Positions 33,601-40,269 of a DNA stretch of 64,000 nucleotides are shown here, one piece after another (within the stretch, counting starts at the first letter, position 1; the number at the start of each line of letters is the position of its first letter). Source of the stretch: Ignavibacteria bacterium (GTDB taxonomy: Bacteria > Bacteroidota > Ignavibacteria > Kapaibacteriales > UBA2268). The translations under genes were made by a program, and so were the position numbers. A model generated the notes under the pieces. That model was not told the DNA's origin. It saw only the letters and a program-made list of their open reading frames with translations, and ran no database searches. The stretch spans positions 62,001-126,000 of the forward strand of contig JAERMQ010000004.1 of assembly GCA_016844745.1 (NCBI GenBank). Direction: 5' to 3'.

Positions 33601-35651
33601 ATACATTCCAATTAGGCGAAACCGATGAAAGCGAAAAGTTTTTCTCCGATATGTTCCCTCAAAATTCTGCAAGGGTAGCCAGACAAAAGAAAGCGCCATT
33701 GCGTGTTATTTTTGGTAATCCACCTTATTCAGTTGGGCAAAATTCTGCAAATGATAATGCACAGAATCAGAAGTATGAAAAACTTGAAGCTAAAATAGAA
33801 CAATCTTATGTAAAAGAATCCAGTGCGAATTTGAAAAATGCACTGTATGATTCATATATTAAAGCGTTTAGGTGGAGTTCCGACAGATTAGATAAAAATG
33901 GTGGAATAATATGTTTTGTTTCAAATGGTTCTTGGCTTGATGGTAATAGTGCTGATGGATTCCGTAAATGTTTGGTAAAGGAGTTTAGTTCTATTTATGT
34001 TTTCAATTTAAGAGGAAATCAACGCACAAGCGGTGAGTTAAGCCGAAAAGAAGGAGGGAAAATATTTGGTTCAGGTTCCCGTACACCAATTGCAATTACT
34101 TTATTGGTTAAAAATCCATGTTTTGAATCACAAAAAGCAAACATATATTACAAAGATATTGGAGAATATTTAAATCGTGAAGAAAAATTAGCTATTGTAA
34201 AGAAATGTCATTCCATTTCAAATGATTTAATTGAATTAATAACTTTAAAACCTAATGAGTATGGTGATTGGATAAGTAAAAGAAATGATTATTTTGCTTC
34301 ATCTATCCCAATTGATCCTGAAAAAAACTTTGATTCTTCATCAAAATCATTTTTTTGGATAAATGGACCGGGTGTAATGTCAGGAAGAGATGTTTGGATA
34401 AGTAATTTTTCTAAGAAAAATATCGAAAAGAATATTAAGAATATGTTTGATTACTATAATAAACAATGTGATAAATATACGTTGACAAAGAAATCTAAGA
34501 AAAATATAAATGTTGATGATATAATTGAAACCGACTTGAATAGGGTTAGTTGGTCAATTAATTTAAAATCAGATGTTGTCAAAGGAATAAAGCGAGAGTA
34601 CAAAGACAATATTATTACCATTGAATGTTATAGACCTTTTTCAAAAACATATATTTACTGGGATAAAACTTTAATTGAAAGACCTGGTATAAGTTCAAAA
34701 ATTTTTCCAACTCCAGAAATAAAAAATTTTGCCATTGTTGTTTCTGGTATCGGTTCAACAAAAGATTTCTCAACTCTTATAACAGAATTTATTTGTGATA
34801 GACATTTCCAATCAAATGACCAATATTTCCCCCTCTACTATTACGAAGAACGGCAAAAAAACAACATAAGTATATTTGACGAAGGCAGCGATAAAGAGTT
34901 TATCCGCAGGGATGGCATAAGTGATTTTATTTTAGAAAGAGCTAAAAAGCAGTACGGATTACAGGGAACAGGGAACAGGGAACAGGGAACAGAGAACAGG
35001 GAACAGAGTAAAAAAGCCGATCCCCGTTCCCCGACCCCCGTTCCCAATTCACCAATAACTAAGGAAGATATTTTCTATTATGTTTATGGTTTTCTGCACA
35101 GCCCGGAATACAGGGAAAAGTTTGCAAATGATTTAAAGAAAATGCTGCCTCGTTTGCCATTATTAGATGATGTCCGGGATTTCTGGGCTTTCAGCAAAGC
35201 AGGGCGGAAATTAGCCGAACTGCATATTAATTATGAGAGTGTGCCTGCTGCGCCGGGTGTTATTGTGCTTTATAATACCATACCGCAGAAAGAGATTAAC
35301 AAAGCTTTGAAAACCAAAGAAATGGAAGTTGTCAACCACCGTGTCGAGAAAATGCGTTTTCCATCAAAAGGAAATAAAAACACAATAATTTACAACAGCC
35401 AGATAACAATAGATAATATACCCGATAAAGCCTACGAATATGTAGTTAACGGCAAATCAGTTATTGAATGGATTATGGAGCGCTATCAGGTAACGGTTCA
35501 TAAAGAAAGCGGCATCAAAAACGACCCCAACGATTGGGCTGATGAAGTTGGCAATCCCAGATATATTTTAAATTTGTTATTAAGCATTATCAATGTAAGT
35601 ATCCAGACAGTTGATATAGTGGCAAGTTTGCCGAAATTGAAATTTGAATAA
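30630..35651 (+). CDS. Type ISP-like restriction-modification enzyme (nuclease-helicase-methyltransferase single chain)
   Basis: 1673 aa. Order of parts: an Mrr-like PD-(D/E)xK nuclease at ~20-150 with GIDLVAMT and WAVQCKCYQ (Asp and Gln-x-Lys); an SF2 translocase with Walker A ACGTGKT (~200), DEAH (~337) and TATP (~374), plus helicase motif GRVMR; a central coupler; an N6-adenine methyltransferase with motif I LDPFTGTGTF (~910) and motif IV GNPPYS (~1030); and a C-terminal target-recognition region. This matches LlaGI/LlaBIII-type single-chain enzymes. Two repeat-derived insertions sit in frame (33531-33568, 34961-35046). The frame is intact and the catalytic motifs are present. The recognition site cannot be read. 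It lies in a defence-like context with no separate partner subunit. Confidence 0.88.
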   Translation: MSFNNILEKYRKLSYSEHDKGARFERLMQAFLQTDPLYSYRFKKVWLWNEFHGRSDLGGGDTGIDLVAMTNEGDYWAVQCKCYQENAIIDKPAVDSFLSTSSKEFKNEQLKTVSFSQRLWISTTNHWGPNATEAIKNQNPSVIRLSLNDLQVSPVEWEKLEKGIHGDNSRIAKKPVFPHIFQVRTAVNEYYKNNNRGKLIMACGTGKTIASLKISEFETNGNGLILILVPSIALISQTLREWSSQADEPINAICICSDPAVSKKKNEDNDSTSVIDLALPASTNPNDIFNQFWKFSRFKTNGLTVVFSTYQSIEVISNAQKELQKKLPQYGEFDLIICDEAHRTTGVTLTGEDDSSFVKVHDNDFIKAKKRLYMTATPRLYSDDVKSKAVQAEAILCSMDDKKLYGEEIYRIGFGEAVERDLLTDYKVLILTLSDKDVPPAVQKMISGRESEINTDDASKLIGCINALSKQILGDEGIIKVTDPEPMRRAVAFCQSIAASKKITDTFNKATDSYISSLPAVKKEQMVSVNSDHIDGTMSAPLRDEKLSWLKAQTQENECRVLTNVRCLSEGVDVPSLDAVMFLSARNSQVDVVQSVGRVMRKAPGKKYGYIIIPVLVPSDVDASKALDDNERYKVVWTVLNALRAHDDRFNATVNKIELNKKRPEQIMVGGTEYAFDKDGQPIKKDDTEIPDSNKEISRQLALQFEQLQNIVFARMVLKVGDRRYWEQWAKSVAEIAERQVERINRLINEDKTHKKAFANFLSGLQKNINPSISQQEAVEMLSQHIITKPVFEALFEGYSFVKKNPISVSMQTMLDLLEGQAIEKDTETLQKFYESVKMRAAGIDNADGKQRIIIELYDKFFKTAFPKMVEKLGIVYTPVEVVDFIIHSVNDVLKKEFNRSISDENIHILDPFTGTGTFITRLLQSGLIEKKDLERKYKHEIHANEIVLLAYYIAAVNIENAYHDAIAPSPLERAGGEVSYIPFDGICLTDTFQLGETDESEKFFSDMFPQNSARVARQKKAPLRVIFGNPPYSVGQNSANDNAQNQKYEKLEAKIEQSYVKESSANLKNALYDSYIKAFRWSSDRLDKNGGIICFVSNGSWLDGNSADGFRKCLVKEFSSIYVFNLRGNQRTSGELSRKEGGKIFGSGSRTPIAITLLVKNPCFESQKANIYYKDIGEYLNREEKLAIVKKCHSISNDLIELITLKPNEYGDWISKRNDYFASSIPIDPEKNFDSSSKSFFWINGPGVMSGRDVWISNFSKKNIEKNIKNMFDYYNKQCDKYTLTKKSKKNINVDDIIETDLNRVSWSINLKSDVVKGIKREYKDNIITIECYRPFSKTYIYWDKTLIERPGISSKIFPTPEIKNFAIVVSGIGSTKDFSTLITEFICDRHFQSNDQYFPLYYYEERQKNNISIFDEGSDKEFIRRDGISDFILERAKKQYGLQGTGNREQGTENREQSKKADPRSPTPVPNSPITKEDIFYYVYGFLHSPEYREKFANDLKKMLPRLPLLDDVRDFWAFSKAGRKLAELHINYESVPAAPGVIVLYNTIPQKEINKALKTKEMEVVNHRVEKMRFPSKGNKNTIIYNSQITIDNIPDKAYEYVVNGKSVIEWIMERYQVTVHKESGIKNDPNDWADEVGNPRYILNLLLSIINVSIQTVDIVASLPKLKFE
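33531..33568. repeat. Family-B C-tract repeat embedded in frame in the ISP gene
   Basis: GCTCCCTCTCCTTTGGAGAG followed by GGCGGGGGGTGAGG encodes APSPLERAGGEV (residues ~968-979) between an otherwise ordinary methyltransferase sequence (ENAYHDAI and SYIPFDGI). The SPLERAGG peptide is repeat-derived. The frame is kept. Confidence 0.8.
34961..35046. repeat. Tandem/inverted repeat embedded in frame in the ISP gene
   Basis: Copies of GGGAACAGGGAACAG and its inverse CCCCGTTCCC encode QGTGNREQGTENREQ and a Pro-rich tail (residues ~1444-1472). It is in the C-terminal, likely linker region, between YGL and ITKEDIFYY. Confidence 0.8.
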
Positions 35652-36302
35652 TCATTTTCACCCATTCTATGGCTTGCAGCCATAGGATGGGAAGAAAAGA
35701 TTAAGACATCCAATGTTTTCAATTCGTCAGACGACGTCTGACGAATTTCCCCTTCAATCAGAAGTTTTTTCTGACTATAGGGGAATAATGGAAATCAAAT
35801 TCTGCAACCATTGGTTGCAGAAATTAACTGGTCGAAACAAATAAAAATTTGAAATTGTGGCACAAGCTGTGGCACAATTCCCTAACAGTCGGAGGTTTTT
35901 TCTGTCTGTAGGGGGAAGTTTTTAATTTCGTTTATAATTCTTTTCCAAATCTTTTTAAAATCATTTTTAAGCTGATACACATTCTCTGATTATTTTTGCA
36001 TTGAAGTGTTCATTGAAATTGCCGGATAAAAACCTTAGTGACCTTTGTGAATTCCTCTGTGACCTTTGTGTTAAAAAATCAGTTTGGAGAAATTTTAACA
36101 CAAAGTACACTAAGGTTTTCACAAAGGTCACAAAGGAAAAAATCAAAATTCCATAGTAAAAAGTAGTAAAAAGTAGTAAAAACCAGTAAAAAGCCGTAAA
36201 AAAGAAAACATCCAATGTTTGCCAAACATTGGATGTTTGAATCGAAAAAATGCAAAATACGTAGTAAAAAATAGTAAAATGCCGGAAATATATCTTTTTC
36301 AT
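35652..36302. repeat. Repeat-filled gap: several palindromes and an ACACAAAGG inverted repeat
   Basis: The 718-bp gap before infC has no convincing gene. It holds a 27-base palindrome AATTCGTCAGACG-A-CGTCTGACGAATT (35721-35747), TTCTGCAACCATTGGTTGCAGAA (35801-35823) and an inverted repeat of AACCTTAGTGACCTTTGTGA (36031 to ~36136). It also has a TAGTAAAAAG tandem (36164-36200) and the palindrome AAACATCCAATGTTT (36206-36238). An ~84-bp element copy lies at 35941-36024. Confidence 0.75.
35941..36024 (-). repeat. Dispersed ~84-bp element, copy 3
   Basis: On the minus strand it reads AATGCAAAAATAATCAGAGA..GTATCAGCTTAAAAATGATT..AAAAGATTTGG. It matches copies at 57801-57884 and 59079-59158. All share a possible protein end AKIIR-x-x-V-x-A followed by TAA. 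Confidence 0.65.
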
Positions 36303-36318
36303 TATCAAATTAAAATAC

Positions 36319-36326
36319 TAAATTTG
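36319..36326 (+). promoter_or_regulatory. Possible promoter -7 box of infC (TAAATTTG)
   Basis: TAAATTTG lies 44 bases before the infC start. No clear -33 TTTG at usual spacing. Confidence 0.35.
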
Positions 36327-36369
36327 CATAATCGTTATTAATTTTTTATTAACAAACTAAAGGAAATAA

Positions 36370-36945
36370 TTGAAGTCATTCGTACCGCCACAATCTACTC
36401 ATCATGAGTCAAAGAAAGATTCAGCTCGTCGCCACAGAATAAATACCGAAATCCCCTGGAGTGAAATGCGCGTTTTAGACGAAGATAACCATGTTGTTGG
36501 AATACTATCGCGCAACCATGCTTTGCGAATTGCCGAGGAAAGAGAATTAGACCTGGTTGAAATCGCTCCACAAGCGCAGCCTCCCGTATGCAAAATAATT
36601 GACTACGGTAAATTTGCCTACGAACAACAGAAAAAAGAAAAACAGCAGCGGAAAACTCAACAGCATCAGCAAATGAAGGAGATTCGATTCAAATGGCGCA
36701 CGGATACACACGATTTCAATTTCAAAGCCAAACATGCAAGAACCTTCATCCTTGAGGGTAATAAAGTAAAGGCTTCCGTTATGTTCAGGGGCAGGGAAAT
36801 TACTCATCATGAAATCGGGAATGAATTACTTGTTAAATTTATTGCAGCCCTCGATGATGTAGCTAAAATCGATTCTCCCGTTAAGTTCGAAGGGCGAAAT
36901 TTAACCGTCATCATGGCTCCTGACAAAACTAAATCGAAAAAATAA
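36370..36945 (+). CDS. infC: Translation initiation factor IF-3
   Basis: 191 aa. Complete IF-3: the N-terminal domain starts HRINTEIPWSEMRVLDEDNH (the usual IN..IR..EVRL pattern), then LDLVEIAPQAQPPVCKIIDYGK, a Lys/Gln-rich linker (KEKQQRKTQQHQQ), and the C-terminal domain EIRFKWRTDTHDFNFKAKHA..VMFRGREITHHEIG. It binds the 30S subunit and checks start-codon pairing. The start is TTG 36370 with AAAGGAAATAA upstream. Rare infC start codons are known to let IF-3 limit its own translation; TTG here would fit. rpmI follows after 92 bases. Confidence 0.95.
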   Translation: MKSFVPPQSTHHESKKDSARRHRINTEIPWSEMRVLDEDNHVVGILSRNHALRIAEERELDLVEIAPQAQPPVCKIIDYGKFAYEQQKKEKQQRKTQQHQQMKEIRFKWRTDTHDFNFKAKHARTFILEGNKVKASVMFRGREITHHEIGNELLVKFIAALDDVAKIDSPVKFEGRNLTVIMAPDKTKSKK

Positions 36946-37037
36946 TTTTTATTTCAGGAAATATTTTCTTAAATTGCATATTCTATAATTGACATTGTGT
37001 ACAGGGCTAATAAATATTGAAATGGAGCGGAGACAAA

Positions 37038-37235
37038 ATGCCCAAGATGAAGACTAAATCAGGCGCAAAGAAAAGATTTAAAATAACAGCGTCAGGACAA
37101 CTGAAAAGAGAAAAGGCTTTTAAAAGTCATATTTTAACTAAAAAGAATCGCAAAAGAAAACGCAATTTGAGGCAATCGACATTAGTAGCCGCCGTTGACG
37201 TTAAAAGAATAAAAAGAGTGCTTGGAAAAGCATAG
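37038..37235 (+). CDS. rpmI: Ribosomal protein bL35
   Basis: 65 aa from ATG 37038 ([20 protein letters not shown]), preceded by GGAG at 6 bases; an in-frame ATG at 37017... upstream lacks this support. Basic, with the family's [12 protein letters not shown] and [15 protein letters not shown]. 50S subunit. In most bacteria rplT (bL20) follows directly; here a terminator and a minus-strand epimerase gene follow, so rplT lies elsewhere. Confidence 0.95.
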   Translation: MPKMKTKSGAKKRFKITASGQLKREKAFKSHILTKKNRKRKRNLRQSTLVAAVDVKRIKRVLGKA

Positions 37236-37257
37236 TTATTTCTATTATACTTTAATA

Positions 37258-37288
37258 AAAAGCCTGCCGAAATAAAGCAGGCTTTTTT
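37258..37288 (+). terminator. Rho-independent terminator of infC-rpmI
   Basis: Stem AAGCCTGC / GCAGGCTT with a 9-base loop, followed by a run of T, 23 bases after the rpmI stop. Confidence 0.8.
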
Positions 37289-37289
37289 T

Positions 37290-37339
37290 ATGGATATTAA
37301 TTCATCCATCAATTGTTGTTGTTTATGATTGACTCTCAT
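37290..37339 (-). pseudogene. 5' fragment of a paralogue of the 3926-4189 gene
   Basis: On the minus strand ATG 37339 with GAGG upstream encodes MRVNHKQQQLMDELI and then runs into the rpmI terminator. The paralogue starts MRINHKQQELIDELF. Only the first ~15 codons remain, so it is a truncated remnant. Confidence 0.6.
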
Positions 37340-37388
37340 TTATATAACCTCAAAAAATTTTCATTCAAATCATTTGGGTATTAATAAT

Positions 37389-38309
37389 TTATTTCAAATT
37401 CATAAAATAATCTGCAGTGAGCTTCAAACCTTCGTCGAATCGCATTATTGGCTTCCAGCCGAGTTCGGTTTCTATTTTCTTGTAAGAAATAACGCTCCGT
37501 CTTTGCTCTCCGGCTTTTGCTTCGCCATGAAATTCTTCAGCATTGGAGCCTGTTAATTTCTTTAATTCATTAAATACGAAATTGACATCATTCTCGATAC
37601 CGGTTCCGATATTATAAATTCCTGCCGCATTATCACCTAAAGCTAAAACATTTGCCCGGACAACATCTGCAACGAAAACATAATCCCGGGAATTCATTCC
37701 GTCCCCGTTAATTACCGGCTGCTCTCCACATTTCATTTTATTGATAAAAATCGACACTACACCGGCTTCACCCAAATAGTTCTGTCGCGGTCCGTAAACG
37801 TTTGCATAGCGAAGGGCTACATAATTCAAACCATATACCTGCTTATAGTAGAAAAGATATTTTTCATTTACCAATTTATTGATACCATACGGTGAGCAAG
37901 GATTTGTCGGATGAGCTTCTTCGGCGGGGAAGTAGTCCTGCTCACCATAAACAGCGCCACCGGAAGAAGCAAAAATAATTTTCTTAACACCTGCTGCCTT
38001 AGCTGCTTCATAGATATTTAATCCGCCGATAACGTTGGTTATTGTATCTGCTTTTGGGTCTTTCACTGAAATACGGATGTCCATTTGAGCGGCATGGTGG
38101 TTGACAACATCGAATTTTTCTTTTTTGAATAAGTCGAAAACTTCGCAATCGTTGATATCATATTCAAAAAAATGAGATTTTGGATTTATATTTTCTTTTT
38201 TACCGGTTGATAAATCATCCAGAACAAAGACGTCATGTCCTGCTGCAATGTATGCATCTGTAATGTGAGATGCAATGAATCCTGCACCACCCGTAACGAG
38301 TATTTTCAT
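37389..38309 (-). CDS. NAD-dependent epimerase/dehydratase (GalE-like, extended SDR)
   Basis: 306 aa. Rossmann motif TGGAGFIASHITDAYIAAGH (GxxGxxG), LDDLSTGKKENI, catalytic YGINK (Tyr-x3-Lys) after FASSGGAVYGEQ, and RYANVYGPRQ. This is the pattern of UDP-glucose/UDP-GlcNAc 4-epimerases and dTDP-sugar relatives; the precise sugar is not deducible. Cytosolic, supplying nucleotide sugars for surface polysaccharide. It is alone on its strand, with no sugar operon around it. Confidence 0.9.
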   Translation of the reverse strand: MKILVTGGAGFIASHITDAYIAAGHDVFVLDDLSTGKKENINPKSHFFEYDINDCEVFDLFKKEKFDVVNHHAAQMDIRISVKDPKADTITNVIGGLNIYEAAKAAGVKKIIFASSGGAVYGEQDYFPAEEAHPTNPCSPYGINKLVNEKYLFYYKQVYGLNYVALRYANVYGPRQNYLGEAGVVSIFINKMKCGEQPVINGDGMNSRDYVFVADVVRANVLALGDNAAGIYNIGTGIENDVNFVFNELKKLTGSNAEEFHGEAKAGEQRRSVISYKKIETELGWKPIMRFDEGLKLTADYFMNLK

Positions 38310-38738
38310 TATTTCCCTTATTAATTATAAATTTAAACTATTTTAAAATTCAAAATTAAGATTAATTTAAACAACTTCCTCCATTATTTTCAATTTAATA
38401 TTTCCAATTATTAAAGGATTGTTCAAGAATAATTCATTATTATCAGCTTAAATATTAATTTTTTTATCATTCACTTAATTTGTGAATTATAAAATGGGTA
38501 AAATTTCCCCACCGATTACAATCTCCCCATAATTTAAATCAAAATAATTTTTTTTAAATTGTATAAATATATTTTAATAAATATTATCATTATTTGTAAC
38601 AATAAGTATTATATAATAGTTAATGTATAATTTACTTTAAATTAAGATATAAAAAACTTCAAATTTAAATTGTGGTATGGAACTTGAATTATAAGTAATT
38701 GTATAATTAATTTTATGTGAAATGTAGGGAGAAATAAA
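38310..38738. other. AT-rich gap without recognisable features
   Basis: The 429 bases between the divergent epimerase and Cys-rich genes are strongly AT-rich. No convincing ORF, hairpin or promoter box was found. It probably contains promoters for both directions. Confidence 0.5.
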
Positions 38739-39059
38739 ATGATTAACCAGGCAGAAACAATCAATAAGGATACATCTTTTAATATCCAAAAATTAGGTCT
38801 TTGCGCGACCTGCAATAGTATCGAACAATGCGTTTCAATCAATATGAGAACAATGCCGGTTTGGTATTGTAATGAATTCGACAATTTCGTTAAAAGAAAT
38901 GGTTTCCAGCAACCGGTAAACGAAGCCCCGGGATATTTGAAATTGGCAAGTACACCCGATAATCATTTCAAAGGAATTTGTTCGAGTTGTGAAAGGCGTT
39001 TGGATTGTAATTATGTTTCGGTTGGAGAGGGCGTTTGGCATTGCAGCGATTATGAATGA
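38739..39059 (+). CDS. Small protein with two Cys4 motifs, first gene of the redox cluster
   Basis: 106 aa, unrecognised. Two copies of the pattern C-x2-C-x5-C-x(11-12)-C: Cys22, 25, 31, 44 (GLCATCNSIEQC..VWYCNEFD) and Cys81, 84, 90, 102 (GICSSCERRLDC..VWHCSDYE). Both end in a similar VW(Y/H)C-(x)2-(F/Y)(D/E). This may bind zinc or iron-sulfur clusters, so it could be a maturation or electron-carrier protein. AGGGAG lies before the ATG. It opens a same-strand cluster with nuoE/nuoF/gltD-like genes, about 230 bp before the NuoE-like gene, with a 7-bp tandem array between. Confidence 0.8.
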   Translation: MINQAETINKDTSFNIQKLGLCATCNSIEQCVSINMRTMPVWYCNEFDNFVKRNGFQQPVNEAPGYLKLASTPDNHFKGICSSCERRLDCNYVSVGEGVWHCSDYE

Positions 39060-39062
39060 TTA

Positions 39063-39167
39063 TCAATGGTTAATGGTTAATGGTTAATGGTTAATGGTCA
39101 ATGGTTAATGGTTAATGGTTAATGGTTAATGGTTAATGGTTAATGGTTAATGGTCAATGGTTAATGG
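39063..39167. repeat. Tandem array of 15 units of a 7-bp repeat (TTAATGG)
   Basis: Exactly 105 bases: units 1, 6 and 14 are TCAATGG and the other 12 are TTAATGG. Related TCAATGG / TTAACCATTG pieces occur at 57227-57240 and 57320-57345. It lies just after the Cys-rich gene stop. Confidence 0.9.
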
Positions 39168-39290
39168 AAAAAAAGTAAGAGGGATGGGGTCGTTGGATAA
39201 GAAGCGGGATTAAATGTAATCCAATAATCCTTAAATCCTAAAAATCCTAATTCTGACAGTTTTATTATTATTAAAATATTCGGTAGAAAA

Positions 39291-40142
39291 ATGGAAACAA
39301 CATTAGAAAGTAAAGTTGGTATTAACAAAAATACCGTTAGAAATGGTTTAATTTCCAATCTGGAAAATATCCAGGCGAAATACGGATACCTTCCTCAAAA
39401 AGAATTATTTGATTTATCCAAAGCAACCAATCAATCCCTGACTGACATATACGGCGCTGCAACATTTTATAAAGCTTTTAATCTTAAACCAACCGGAAAA
39501 CATCGAATTTCCTCTTGTCTTGGTACAGCTTGTCATGTTCGTAATGCACCATCTATTTTGGAAGAATTCGAAAATAAGCTGAATATCAAGGTTGGTAATA
39601 CAACTAAAGATAGGGAGTTCTCATTGGAAAGCGTAAATTGTCTCGGCGCATGTGCATTGGGTCCTATTGCCGTAATTGACGGACATTATTTTTCAAAGGT
39701 TACAAAGAATAAAGTCAGTACAATTTTGGACGAAGCCAGAAAAGGGTTCAACCACATTGAAGTAACAACCGACCAGCGTATTTTTCCCGTCGAGCTTAGT
39801 TGCTCCCGCTGTAACCATAGCCTTATGGACATGGAGCATTTGATTGACGAATATCCGGGTATTCATGTTACGGTTTCTTATAAAGATAACCACGGGTGGT
39901 TTTTAATGTCTGCATTATATGGAAGTTATAATGTATCCTCACAATTCGAATTACCGCCGGATGCCGTCGTACAGATATTTTGCCCACATTGCCATTCTTC
40001 ACTGATTGGGGCTTCCGAATGTCCGGAATGTGGAATTAAGATGGTACCAATGATAATTCGAGGTGGTGGAATCGCCCAGATTTGTCCGAGAAAGGGTTGC
40101 AAAGGGCATATATTAGATATAAACGGAACATTTGTTTATTAA
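39291..40142 (+). CDS. NuoE/HydC-like [2Fe-2S] thioredoxin-fold subunit with zinc-ribbon extension
   Basis: 283 aa. Residues 1-150 are NuoE-like: LISNLENIQAKYGYLPQKEL, IYGAATFYKAF, and cluster ligands Cys76, Cys81 (SCLGTACHV) and Cys117, Cys121 (NCLGACALGP). Residues 165-283 are extra: paired Cys at 171/174, 231/234, 244/247 and 265/270, which look like zinc ribbons or a further cluster site. Standard NuoE/HydC lacks this tail. It should carry electrons to the next subunit (NuoF-like). The gene is followed by a hairpin (40155-40239) and then the NuoF-GltD gene. Confidence 0.88.
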   Translation: METTLESKVGINKNTVRNGLISNLENIQAKYGYLPQKELFDLSKATNQSLTDIYGAATFYKAFNLKPTGKHRISSCLGTACHVRNAPSILEEFENKLNIKVGNTTKDREFSLESVNCLGACALGPIAVIDGHYFSKVTKNKVSTILDEARKGFNHIEVTTDQRIFPVELSCSRCNHSLMDMEHLIDEYPGIHVTVSYKDNHGWFLMSALYGSYNVSSQFELPPDAVVQIFCPHCHSSLIGASECPECGIKMVPMIIRGGGIAQICPRKGCKGHILDINGTFVY

Positions 40143-40154
40143 ATTATTATTATG

Positions 40155-40239
40155 TTTACCACCCCCTACTATTTTAGGAGGGGATTTTAAATTTTTTTTC
40201 TTATCCCCTCCTATTTTAGGAGGGGGTAGGGAGTGGTAA
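40155..40239. repeat. GC-rich hairpin between the NuoE-like and NuoF-GltD genes
   Basis: Arms TTTACCACCCCCTACTATTT and the reverse complement flank an AT loop. It lies inside a probable operon and may act as an attenuator, processing site or simply an inserted repeat. Confidence 0.8.
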
Positions 40240-40269
40240 ATTCAATAATTTCATTTAAAAAAGGATAAA

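Noticed and set aside
35967-36308. Minus-strand ORF of 113 aa
   Set aside because: It is made of palindromes and TAGTAAAAAG-type repeats; the predicted peptide (Phe/Tyr/Thr-rich) is repeat-derived, with no family resemblance.
36973-37037. TTGACA-like sequence before rpmI as a separate sigma-70 promoter
   Set aside because: A TTGACA is present near 36989 but no matching -10 at normal spacing; the gene can be transcribed with infC.
39063-39167. Tandem array as a CRISPR
   Set aside because: Units are 7 bp with no spacers and there are no cas genes nearby.
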